NCBI RefSeq assembly: GCF_014200175.1
Contig: NZ_JACHBD010000009.1
Coordinates: 124,001 to 188,000 of the forward strand
DNA length: 64,000 nucleotides
Reading direction: 5' to 3'
From: Rhizobium lentis
GTDB lineage: Bacteria > Pseudomonadota > Alphaproteobacteria > Rhizobiales > Rhizobiaceae
A program made the translations under genes and the position numbers. Below are positions 43,565 to 51,339 of this stretch, piece after piece (the first letter of the stretch is position 1; each line of letters begins with the position of its first letter). The notes beneath the pieces were generated by a model that worked only from the letters and a program-made list of their open reading frames with translations, was not told the DNA's origin and did not search any database.

Positions 43565-44254
43565 TTAACGTCGGACCGGCGCTTGCGCTTCGAGACCTCG
43601 AAAGACGCGGGCGATGACGGCGGTCAGGGCGAGATAGAAAAGGGTGACGACAAGCAGCGGCTCATAGACCAGCAGCGTGTCCTGGCGAACCTTGTTGGCC
43701 ACGGCATAGAGATCCATCACCGTCACCGTAAAGGCGAGCGGCGTCGCCTTGAGCTGCATGACGATCTCTCCGGCTATCGTCGGCAGCGCGATGCGGATGG
43801 CGCGCGGCAGCCAGATACGGCGGGTCAGCTTCCAGGGCGACATGCCGAAGGCCCGGCCGGCTTCGAGCTCGCCCTTGGGAACGGCAAGCAGCGCGCCGCG
43901 CAAAACCTCCGCCTCGTAAGCCGCATAGTTCAGCGTGAAGCTGACCGCGGCGAAGAAGAAGCCCTCGCGCAGGATCGGCCAGAACAGGCTCTGGCGGATG
44001 CCGGGAACCATCGGCAGCAGCGAGCCGACGCCGTAATAGAGAAGCCACAGCTGGATCAGCAGCGGCGTGCCGCGGAAGAAGGTGCAATAGCCGCGGGCGG
44101 CGAGCCGCGCCAGCCTGCCGCCGCTGACCTGCGCGAAGGCGAGGCCGATGGCGATGATGAAACCAAAGACCACTGAGATGACCAGCAGCGACACCGTCTG
44201 CCAGGCGCCGGTCAGAAGAAGCGGCCAGTAGGAAGAGATCCAGGTGAAACTCAT
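43565..44254 (-). CDS. polar amino acid ABC transporter permease (HisM/OccM type)
   Basis: The 229-residue inner-membrane protein has five predicted helices, CTFFRGTPLLIQLWLLYYG near residue 57 and the coupling loop ELEAGRAFGMSPWKLTRRIWLPRAIRIALP, both characteristic of opine/histidine-type permeases. It follows its partner permease by 15 bases. Confidence 0.95.
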   Translation of the reverse strand: MSFTWISSYWPLLLTGAWQTVSLLVISVVFGFIIAIGLAFAQVSGGRLARLAARGYCTFFRGTPLLIQLWLLYYGVGSLLPMVPGIRQSLFWPILREGFFFAAVSFTLNYAAYEAEVLRGALLAVPKGELEAGRAFGMSPWKLTRRIWLPRAIRIALPTIAGEIVMQLKATPLAFTVTVMDLYAVANKVRQDTLLVYEPLLVVTLFYLALTAVIARVFRGLEAQAPVRR

Positions 44255-44269
44255 TTGGCGCGGCTTTCT

Positions 44270-44995
44270 TCAGGCAAGGCGCGGCTGTCCCCGCCGCACC
44301 CGCCCCTCGATCAGCTTGAAAGCGAGGTTGGAAACGAGCGTGACCGCGAGATAGAGAAAGGCCGAGGCGAGGAAGAACACGAAGTAATGCTTGGTGCTTG
44401 CCCCAGCGAGGCGGGTGGCGAGCGCCAGTTCCTGGTATCCAACAACCGCGACCAGCGCGCTGTCCTTGGTGACCGACATCCACAGATTGGCAAGACCCGG
44501 CAGCGCGTTCGGCAAGAGCGCCGGCAGCAGGACGCGGCGGAACCGCAGCATCGGTCCCATGCCGAAGGCCTTCGCCGCTTCGATCTGACCGGTGGGAATG
44601 GCGAGGATCGCGCCGCGCAGCACCTCCGTCATATAGGCGCCCTGCACGAAGCCTAGCACGGCGACGGCCGCAACGAAGCCGTTCACTTCGACCGGCGGCA
44701 GCTCCAATGCCGCCAGCAGTCGGTTGAGGCCGTCGGTGCCGGCATAATAGAGCCCGACGATCAGGATCAGCTCGGGAACGGCACGAATGACGGTGGTGTA
44801 GAGATCCAGCAGCAGGCGGAGCGCGCGATTGCCCGATAGCTTTCCAAGCGCGCCGCCTGTGCCGAGCAGCAGGCCGACCGCGAAGGCGCAGGCGGAGATG
44901 GCGACCGTGGAGACCGCACCTGCCAAAAGAACGCCACCCCATCCCGGAGGATAGGGAGACAGCAGGTCCAGAATGCCTTGTTGCGCGGTCGCCAT
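44270..44995 (-). CDS. polar amino acid ABC transporter permease (HisQ/OccQ type)
   Basis: The 241-residue inner-membrane protein has YTTVIRAVPELILIVGLYYAG and the loop QIEAAKAFGMGPMLRFRRVLLPALLPNALP. TKDSALVAVVGYQELALATRLA is typical of the HisQ-side subunit. It lies 12 bases after the binding-protein gene. With HisM it makes the channel. Confidence 0.95.
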   Translation of the reverse strand: MATAQQGILDLLSPYPPGWGGVLLAGAVSTVAISACAFAVGLLLGTGGALGKLSGNRALRLLLDLYTTVIRAVPELILIVGLYYAGTDGLNRLLAALELPPVEVNGFVAAVAVLGFVQGAYMTEVLRGAILAIPTGQIEAAKAFGMGPMLRFRRVLLPALLPNALPGLANLWMSVTKDSALVAVVGYQELALATRLAGASTKHYFVFFLASAFLYLAVTLVSNLAFKLIEGRVRRGQPRLA

Positions 44996-45007
44996 CGCCG
45001 GGATTGC

Positions 45008-45781
45008 TTACTTCGCGCCGTAGATATCGAAGTCGAAGTATTTCTTGGTGATGGCGTCATACTGGCCGTTGGCGCGAACTGCAGCGATTGCCGCATTGAG
45101 CTTGGCTTTCAGCTCCGTATCTTCCTTGCGCAGACCGCCGGAAACGCCGGCTCCGAGAATTTCCTTGTCGTCGGCGACATCACCCATCTTGGCGCAGCAA
45201 TCCTTGCCGCCGTCGCTTTTCAGGAAAGCGTCGAGCGCCAGCGAATCGCCGAAGACGTAGTCGATGCGGCCGGAGGCGAGATCCTGGAACGCCTCGTCGA
45301 GCGTCTGGTAGGTCTTTTCGTCGGCAGCCTCGGCAAAGTATTTCTTGTAATATTCAGACTGGATCGTCGACACCTGGATGCCGATGGTCTTGCCCTTTAC
45401 ATCCTCGGCCGTGGCGCCCGGCTTCTGGTCCTTGGGACCGATCAGGGTGCTCGGCGTGTTGTAATATTTGTCGGTGAAGTCGATCACCTTCGAACGTTCC
45501 GCCGTGTTCGACATCGACGACCAGATCACGTCGAATTTCTTGCTCTGAAGAGCCGGAATGAGACCATCCCAGGAAATGTCGACGATCGAGCATTTCTCCT
45601 TCATCTCCGCGCAGACGGCGTTCATCAGGTCGATTTCCCATCCGTGCCACTCACCCGAAGCGTCCTTGGCGAAGAAGGGCGGATAGGATTCGTTCATGAC
45701 GCCGAAGCGGACTTCGGCCTGCGCGGCGACGGCGGAAAGCGCAAGTGCGACGCCGGCAAAAAGCGTGGGGAGCAGTTTCAT
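45008..45781 (-). CDS. amino acid ABC transporter substrate-binding protein
   Basis: The 257-residue periplasmic protein has a signal peptide ending AAQA-EVR at residue 22. The mature part reads VRFGVMNESYPPFFAKDASG and GWEIDLMNAVCAEMKEKCSI, with the DVIWSSMSNTAERSKVIDFTDKYY block, a lysine/arginine/ornithine-histidine-opine type binding protein. Two cysteines in DCCAKMG are unusual. It sits between the ATPase and permease genes. Confidence 0.94.
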   Translation of the reverse strand: MKLLPTLFAGVALALSAVAAQAEVRFGVMNESYPPFFAKDASGEWHGWEIDLMNAVCAEMKEKCSIVDISWDGLIPALQSKKFDVIWSSMSNTAERSKVIDFTDKYYNTPSTLIGPKDQKPGATAEDVKGKTIGIQVSTIQSEYYKKYFAEAADEKTYQTLDEAFQDLASGRIDYVFGDSLALDAFLKSDGGKDCCAKMGDVADDKEILGAGVSGGLRKEDTELKAKLNAAIAAVRANGQYDAITKKYFDFDIYGAK

Positions 45782-45829
45782 TCGCAGGATTCTCCTGGTT
45801 CGTGTGTTGTCGATGATGGCTGGTGTAGA

Positions 45830-46609
45830 TCAATGGGCGCTGAGACGGGTGAATTCCCGGCAGCGGGCGCTGACGGGCGCCCCGAAAACCTGTTCCGGCG
45901 GCCCTTCTTCCTCGATCCGTCCCTGATGCAGGAAGAGGACGCGGCTCGAAACATCCCGGGCGAAGCGCATTTCATGCGTGACGATCAGCATGGTCCGGCC
46001 TTCTTCCGCGAGATCGCGGATGACCTTCAACACCTCGCCGACCAGTTCCGGATCGAGCGCCGATGTCGGCTCGTCAAACAGCATGACGGCGGGATCGACG
46101 CAGAGCGCCCGCGCAATCGCTGCCCGCTGCTGCTGACCGCCGGAGAGAAAGGCGGGATAGGCGTCGCGCTTGTCGAACAGCCCGACCTTGTGGAGCAGGG
46201 CTTCCGCCTTTTCGATCGCCTCGCGCTTTGACATGCCCATGACATGCACCGGCGCCTCGATGACATTTTCCAGCACGGTGCGATGAGCCCAGAGATTGAA
46301 ACTCTGAAAGACCATGCCGAGCCCGGCCCGCAGCCGCTCGATCTGCCGCCAGCTCTGCGGCTTTAGCCGCCCGCCGCGATCGACTTTCAGCACGATGTCC
46401 TCGCCGTTGACGGCAACGCGGCCGCGATCCGGCGTCTCCAGGAAATTGATGCATCGAAGGAAGGTGCTCTTGCCGGAGCCCGACGAGCCGATGATCGAAA
46501 TCACGTCGGACTTGTAGGCCTCCGTCGAGATACCCTTGAGAACCTGTTGCGAGCCGAAGCTTTTATGGAGATCTTCGACGCGAAGAGCAGGAAAGGGCTG
46601 ATCCGACAT
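45830..46609 (-). CDS. polar amino acid ABC transporter ATP-binding protein
   Basis: From ATG 46609 the protein has 259 residues, with Walker A GSSGSGKST, FLRCINFLETPDRG, signature LSGGQQQRAAIARAL, VMLFDEPTSALDPELV and VTHEMRFARDV, the HisP/OccP pattern. It is the first gene of the five-gene operon running to the methyltransferase. The frame is open much further upstream but that region is divergent-promoter DNA and the Lrp gene. Confidence 0.95.
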   Translation of the reverse strand: MSDQPFPALRVEDLHKSFGSQQVLKGISTEAYKSDVISIIGSSGSGKSTFLRCINFLETPDRGRVAVNGEDIVLKVDRGGRLKPQSWRQIERLRAGLGMVFQSFNLWAHRTVLENVIEAPVHVMGMSKREAIEKAEALLHKVGLFDKRDAYPAFLSGGQQQRAAIARALCVDPAVMLFDEPTSALDPELVGEVLKVIRDLAEEGRTMLIVTHEMRFARDVSSRVLFLHQGRIEEEGPPEQVFGAPVSARCREFTRLSAH

Positions 46610-46684
46610 GCATGGGTCCGGCTGAACTGAGTTTGCAAAGGATAATGATAAAGGAACGCGGTTTTTTCGCGCAATTATCACCTC

Positions 46685-46705
46685 TTTTGCATATTTTGTG
46701 CAAAA
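46685..46705. promoter_or_regulatory. inverted repeat, candidate Lrp-family operator
   Basis: TTTTGCA (46685-46691) and TGCAAAA (46699-46705) are exact complements around a 7-base AT-only-rich spacer. The site lies 75 bases upstream of the ATPase start and 66 bases from the Lrp-type regulator, in an AT-rich stretch. Dyads with AT-rich centres are the usual targets of Lrp/AsnC proteins. Confidence 0.6.
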
Positions 46706-46771
46706 TAATCTTCCTCGCGCTTCGAATGCGGCAGAAACTATGAAATGCCGTGACTGGAATTGGACTGGACA

Positions 46772-47236
46772 ATGGAACAGCTGGATCGTTTTGACCGTGA
46801 CATTCTCGATATCGTTCAGCGCGACTGCCAGCTGAAGGCCGAAACGATCGCCGAACGGATCGGGCTGTCGGTCTCGGCCGTGCAGCGGCGATTGAAACGG
46901 CTGCGCGAAGAGGGGATCATCAAGGCCGAGGTCGCCGTCGTCGATCGGAAGGCGACAGGAACATCGATGGTGTTCATCGTTGGCATGGAGATCGAGCGGG
47001 ACAATTACGACGCGTTGGCGAAGTTCCGCGTCTGGGCGGAGAAGCAGGATCATATCCAGCAGGTCTATTACGTCACCGGCGCAGTCGACCTGATCGCCAT
47101 CGTCACGGCCCGAGACGTCGAGCATTATGACGACATCGCCGCGCTGATCATGGCTGACAATCCGCAGATCCGCCGCATGCACACCAATGTCGTGCTGCGC
47201 GACGTCAAGCTCGGCCTGTTCGTGCCGCTCGAATAG
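46772..47236 (+). CDS. Lrp/AsnC-family transcriptional regulator
   Basis: From ATG 46772 the protein has 154 residues; a TTG at 46760 would add four. The helix-turn-helix is DRDILDIVQRDCQLKAETIAERI plus GLSVSAVQRRLKRLREEGII at residues 8-50, followed by the RAM effector domain (VYYVTGAVDLIAIVTARDVEHY). It is divergent from the transporter-methyltransferase operon and is likely its local activator, responding to an amino acid. Confidence 0.93.
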   Translation: MEQLDRFDRDILDIVQRDCQLKAETIAERIGLSVSAVQRRLKRLREEGIIKAEVAVVDRKATGTSMVFIVGMEIERDNYDALAKFRVWAEKQDHIQQVYYVTGAVDLIAIVTARDVEHYDDIAALIMADNPQIRRMHTNVVLRDVKLGLFVPLE

Positions 47237-47309
47237 CTCCGGACAAGGCGCTGGACTCGCCTTCGGCAAAGGGCATAATTCCGGGCGCAAATTTCGGGAG
47301 GAACGATCC

Positions 47310-48695
47310 TTGACGTTACGACACCAGATCATCGCATTGGCGGTCGTCCCGCTCGTCATCTCGATCCTTGCGATCACCGCCTTCATCACCTGGCAATCGG
47401 CAAACCTCGCCAAGAACAGCATCGACACGTTCGAGCAGAACATGCTGAAGACCAAGGAAGCCGAGATCCTCAATCTGACCAATCTTGCCCTCTCCGCCAT
47501 CCAGACGATCTACGACAAGGCCGGGGCCGACGACGAAGCCGCCAAGCAGCAGGTGGCTGATATCCTGACTTCGCTCGACTATGGCAAGGACGGCTATTTC
47601 TTCGTCTATGATTACGACGGCAACAATATCGTCCACCCCCGCCAAAGCTTCCGACATGGGCACAATTGGATCGATCTCACCGACCCGGATGGCGACAAGG
47701 TCATTGCCGAACTGATCGCCACCGCAAAGGCCGGCGGCGGCCTGCACCAGTACAAATGGCAGAAACCTTCGACCGGACAGATCGCCGACAAGCTCTCCTT
47801 CGTCGTCAGCCTCGACAAATGGCACTGGGTGGTGGGAACCGGCGTTTATCTGGACGACGTCTTCGCCCAGAGTGCGGCCGCCAACAAGGTGATGCGCGCC
47901 AATATCAGGCGAACCTTCGTGATCGTCGCGCTGATCGCCGTGCCTTCGGTGCTCGTTGTTTTCACCACCTGCATGCTGCTGACCTTCCACGAGCGCCGCA
48001 TGGCCGACAGCCGGCTCAAGGAGCTGACGCAGCGAGTGATCGACACCCAGGAAGAAGAGCGCACCCGGCTCGCGCGCGAGCTGCATGACGGCATCTCCCA
48101 GACCCTTCTCGGCGTACGTTATGCGATGGATCTCGCCGGCCGCAAGGTCAGGACCAATGTCGACGAGGCGGCGCTGACCATCGAGCGCGGCGTCGAGGCG
48201 CTGAACGGCGCGATCAAGGAAATCCGGCTGCTCTCGCATGATCTGCGCCCCCGCGTGCTCGACGATCTCGGCCTGACGGCCGCGCTGGAGGCGCTGTGTC
48301 ATCACTTTGCCGAACGGACTGGGATCGAGACGAAGATCGACGCCTCGGGCTTCGCCGGCACGCTGAAGGCGGAAGCCAGCACCGCCCTTTATCGCGTCGC
48401 CCAGGAGGCCTTCAACAATGTCGAGCGGCACTCGGGTGCCTCGAAGCTCTCGGTCAAGCTCTGGAGCGACGGCGGCCGCGCCCGCATGACCATCTCCGAC
48501 AACGGCACCGGCTTCGATGGCGCCAGGGATAACGCGCCCGGCGGCTCGGGCCTCGGCCTGCGCAACATGCAGGAGCGGATGGCGCACTTCCGCGGCCTGC
48601 TGCTCATCAACAGCAGCGAGGCCGGCACGACACTGACGGCCATGATGCCGAGATCGGCCAATCTGGCCGCCGGTAAGCAGGCGGAAGCCGCATGA
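47310..48695 (+). CDS. mctS: sensor histidine kinase MctS-like, Cache and HisKA_3 domains
   Basis: A TTG at 47310 follows GGGAGGAA by 8 bases and starts a 461-residue membrane kinase: helix 1 at residues 7-28, a periplasmic Cache domain (SLDYGKDGYFFVYDYDG at 88-104, KWHWVVGTGVY near 170-180), helix 2 at 203-225, and a HisKA_3 dimerisation domain with phospho-acceptor H259 in ARELHDGISQTLLG. The ATPase part has NNVERHS, ISDNGTGFD and GLGLRNMQER. Directly followed by the response regulator (4-base overlap) and then mctP. In Rhizobium leguminosarum MctSR controls the monocarboxylate permease MctP; that assignment is by order and likeness. Confidence 0.88.
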   Translation: MTLRHQIIALAVVPLVISILAITAFITWQSANLAKNSIDTFEQNMLKTKEAEILNLTNLALSAIQTIYDKAGADDEAAKQQVADILTSLDYGKDGYFFVYDYDGNNIVHPRQSFRHGHNWIDLTDPDGDKVIAELIATAKAGGGLHQYKWQKPSTGQIADKLSFVVSLDKWHWVVGTGVYLDDVFAQSAAANKVMRANIRRTFVIVALIAVPSVLVVFTTCMLLTFHERRMADSRLKELTQRVIDTQEEERTRLARELHDGISQTLLGVRYAMDLAGRKVRTNVDEAALTIERGVEALNGAIKEIRLLSHDLRPRVLDDLGLTAALEALCHHFAERTGIETKIDASGFAGTLKAEASTALYRVAQEAFNNVERHSGASKLSVKLWSDGGRARMTISDNGTGFDGARDNAPGGSGLGLRNMQERMAHFRGLLLINSSEAGTTLTAMMPRSANLAAGKQAEAA

Positions 48696-49363
48696 CGGAA
48701 CGCCCGAAAATAAGGGTGCTCCTGATCGACAACCATCCGCTGGTGCTGGACGGGCTGAAAGCCGTTCTCGAAACATTCGCTCATATCGAGGTCGCCGGCA
48801 TCGCCGGGCTGGCGCAGACCGGGCTCGATATCGCCCGGCAGATCCAGCCGCAGGTGGTGCTGATGGACATCAACATGCCGAAGCTCAGCGGCATCGATGC
48901 GATCGAACTGTTCCGGAGCGAACTTCCGCAGACCCGGGTCGTGATGCTCTCCATGCATGACAGTCGCGAGTATATCTCCTCTTCGGTCATGCGCGGTGCC
49001 GCCGGTTATGTTCTGAAAGACGTTTCCACAGAGGAGATCGTCGCGGCGATCGAAACCGTCGCGGCTGGCGGCACCTATTTCTCCTCCGGCGTCTTCGACG
49101 CGCTGATGGGGGAACGGGTGGAGGAGGGGAGCGATCCCTTGACCCCGCGCGAACGCGATATCCTCGGGCTGATCGTTGCAGGCCGGAGCAACCGCGAGAT
49201 CGCCGAAATGCTCGGGATAAGCGCTGCCACGGCGGAAACCCATCGCAAGAACCTCAAGAAGAAACTTGGCATCGCCACCACCGCAGGCCTCATACGCTAT
49301 GCGCTCGACCATGGCATCGTCTCGAAAATCGACGCGAATTCGCGCCTACCCACTTCTGGGTAG
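48692..49363 (+). CDS. mctR: LuxR/NarL-family response regulator MctR-like
   Basis: The 223-residue protein has a receiver domain with acidic D13, phospho-acceptor D59 (VVLMDINMP) and lysine in YVLKDVS, then a C-terminal LuxR helix-turn-helix (LTPRERDILGLIVAGRSNREIAEML, ATAETHRKNLKKKLG). It overlaps the kinase gene by 4 bases and is its cognate partner. It is expected to switch on mctP when pyruvate, lactate or similar acids are sensed. The last bases of the gene contain a NarL-like dyad. Confidence 0.92.
   Translation: MTERPKIRVLLIDNHPLVLDGLKAVLETFAHIEVAGIAGLAQTGLDIARQIQPQVVLMDINMPKLSGIDAIELFRSELPQTRVVMLSMHDSREYISSSVMRGAAGYVLKDVSTEEIVAAIETVAAGGTYFSSGVFDALMGERVEEGSDPLTPRERDILGLIVAGRSNREIAEMLGISAATAETHRKNLKKKLGIATTAGLIRYALDHGIVSKIDANSRLPTSG
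49347..49362. promoter_or_regulatory. NarL-like 7-2-7 inverted heptamers at the end of mctR
   Basis: TACCCAC (49347-49353), TT, and CTGGGTA (49356-49362) form two inverted heptamers separated by two bases, the spacing used by NarL/NarP-type regulators. It lies about 250 bases upstream of the DUF3311/mctP genes and could be a MctR binding site. It overlaps the mctR stop codon. Confidence 0.45.
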
Positions 49364-49609
49364 AGCCCGGTATTTCAGCTCTGCGCCCATCTTGTGGGGA
49401 TAAAACGGACGCCCTAGGACTCCATTCGCGGCTTGCCAAGTGCCAGCCGTTGGGAGGAATTCACATGCGTTACATCAGCTTCCGATTGGCCGGAAAAGCT
49501 CGAGCGACCCGAACCGGGCCTGCTGCCGCCGCCGGCTGACAGACCTGCCTTCCACGCCGACAACTGGAACATGGCGACCGCGATTGCGGCGCCTGAAAGG
49601 TACTCCGAC

Positions 49610-49807
49610 ATGGAAAAACCACGTAGCAAGGCAGCGCTCTGGCTGCTGATCATCCCGTATATAGGTCTGCTCTGGCCGCCATTTTATAATCTCCGCGAGC
49701 CGTCGCTTTTCGGCTTTCCCTTCTTCTACTGGTATCAACTTCTCTGGGTGCCGATCACCGCGACGCTGACCTGGATCGCCTATCGGAGCGTTCGTCATGG
49801 CGACTGA
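49610..49807 (+). CDS. small membrane protein, DUF3311 type, partner of the permease
   Basis: From ATG 49610 (GAAAGG 9 bases upstream) the protein has 65 residues with two hydrophobic segments (AALWLLIIPYIGLLWPPF and YWYQLLWVPITATLTWIAY). Proteins of this size and pattern, with the FxxPFFYWYQLLWV block, commonly precede solute:sodium symporter genes. Its end overlaps mctP by 11 bases. An earlier ATG at 49571 is possible but lacks a ribosome site. Probably a small accessory subunit. Confidence 0.8.
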   Translation: MEKPRSKAALWLLIIPYIGLLWPPFYNLREPSLFGFPFFYWYQLLWVPITATLTWIAYRSVRHGD

Positions 49808-51272
49808 CATCAACGGCACGGCGCTTGCCGTCTTCATCTTCTTTTTCGCCCTCGTCACCGTCATGGGCTTCGTCGCCAGCCGCTGGCGCAAGCCCGAGAC
49901 GCTCGCCCACATCGATGAATGGGGCCTCGGCGGACGCAACTTCGGCACCTGGATCACCTGGTTCCTCGTCGGCGGCGATTTCTACACCGCCTATACGGTC
50001 ATCGCCGTCCCGGCGCTGGTCTATACCGTCGGCGCCTACGGCTTCTTCGCATTGCCCTATACCATCGTCGTCTATCCCTTCGTCTTCATGGTCATGCCGG
50101 TCCTGTGGAAACGCGCCAAGGAATTTGGCTATGTGACGGCCGCCGACGTCGTCCACGGCCAATATGGATCGCGCGGTCTTGAACTCGCCGTCGCGGCGAC
50201 CGGCGTCATCGCCACCATGCCCTACATCGCCCTCCAGCTCGTCGGCATGACGGCGGTCCTGAAGGCGCTCGGGCTGCACGGCGAACTGCCGCTGGCGATC
50301 GCCTTCATCGTGCTGGCCCTCTACACCTATTCGGCGGGCCTGCGCGCCCCGGCGCTGATCGCCTTCGTCAAGGACATCATGATCTATATCGTCGTGATCG
50401 CGGCCGTCGCACTCATCCCGTCGAAGCTCGGCGGCTACGCCAATGTCTTCGCCTCGGCCGATGCGGCCTTCCAGGCCAAGGGCTCCGACAACCTGCTGCT
50501 CGGCGGCAATCAGTATGTCGCCTATGCCACGCTCGCTCTCGGTTCGGCGCTCGCGGCCTTCATGTATCCGCATACGCTGACCGGCATCTTTGCCTCCAAC
50601 AGCGGCAAGACGATCCGCAAGAATGCGATCATGCTGCCCGCCTATACCCTGCTGCTCGGCCTTCTGGCGCTGCTCGGCTATATGGGCCATGCCGCCAACC
50701 TGAAGCTCGACAGTGCCAATGACGTCGTTCCGACCCTGTTCAAGACATTGTTTTCGGGCTGGTTCTCCGGCTTCGCCTTTGCAGCGATCGCGATCGGCGC
50801 ACTGGTGCCGGCGGCGGTGATGAGCATCGGTGCGGCCAATCTCTTCACCCGCAATTTCTGGAAGGCCTATGTCGACCCCAAGGTCAGCGATGCGGGCGAA
50901 GCCAAGGTCGCGAAGGTGACGTCGCTGGTGGTGAAGGTCGGCGCGCTGCTCGTCATCATCTTCCTGCCGACCCAGTTCGCCCTCGACCTGCAGCTGCTCG
51001 GCGGCATCTGGATCCTGCAGACGCTTCCGGCCCTGGTCTTCGGCCTCTACACCAACTGGTTCCGTGCACCCGGGCTGCTTGCCGGCTGGTTCGTCGGCTT
51101 CTGCGGCGGCACCTACCTGGTCTGGGACGCCGGCTGGAAGCCGCTGCACCTGATCAGCCTCGGTGGTGAACCCTTCACCGTCTATACCGGACTGCTGGCG
51201 CTCGCGGCAAACATCGCCGTTGCCGTCGTGGTCAACGCCCTGCTTCCGGCCAAGGTCCCGGCCCGGGCGTAA
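49797..51272 (+). CDS. mctP: monocarboxylate permease MctP-like, solute:sodium symporter family
   Basis: The 491-residue inner-membrane protein has about 13 hydrophobic segments and the SSS-family signatures: IDEWGLGGRNFGTWITWFLVGGDFYTAYT near residues 40-65, AFVKDIMIYIVVIAAV, and AAIAIGALVPAAVMSIGAANLFTRN. It follows mctS and mctR as in Rhizobium leguminosarum, where MctP takes up lactate, pyruvate, alanine and related acids. Substrate is inferred from likeness and locus order. It ends at a strong hairpin shared with the convergent chemoreceptor gene. Confidence 0.9.
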   Translation: MATDINGTALAVFIFFFALVTVMGFVASRWRKPETLAHIDEWGLGGRNFGTWITWFLVGGDFYTAYTVIAVPALVYTVGAYGFFALPYTIVVYPFVFMVMPVLWKRAKEFGYVTAADVVHGQYGSRGLELAVAATGVIATMPYIALQLVGMTAVLKALGLHGELPLAIAFIVLALYTYSAGLRAPALIAFVKDIMIYIVVIAAVALIPSKLGGYANVFASADAAFQAKGSDNLLLGGNQYVAYATLALGSALAAFMYPHTLTGIFASNSGKTIRKNAIMLPAYTLLLGLLALLGYMGHAANLKLDSANDVVPTLFKTLFSGWFSGFAFAAIAIGALVPAAVMSIGAANLFTRNFWKAYVDPKVSDAGEAKVAKVTSLVVKVGALLVIIFLPTQFALDLQLLGGIWILQTLPALVFGLYTNWFRAPGLLAGWFVGFCGGTYLVWDAGWKPLHLISLGGEPFTVYTGLLALAANIAVAVVVNALLPAKVPARA

Positions 51273-51282
51273 GATAAAAACA

Positions 51283-51308
51283 CGAAGGGCAGCAAACGCT
51301 GCCCTTCG
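51283..51308. terminator. bidirectional intrinsic terminator
   Basis: CGAAGGGCAGC (51283-51293) and GCTGCCCTTCG (51298-51308) form a perfect 11-base stem with an AAAC loop between the convergent mctP and chemoreceptor genes. On the minus strand it is followed by a TGTTTTTATC run, so it best terminates the chemoreceptor transcript; on the plus strand the following CTACCTTATTTT is a weaker T-run. Confidence 0.85.
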
Positions 51309-51339
51309 CTACCTTATTTTCAGCAGAACCCTGTGCGGT

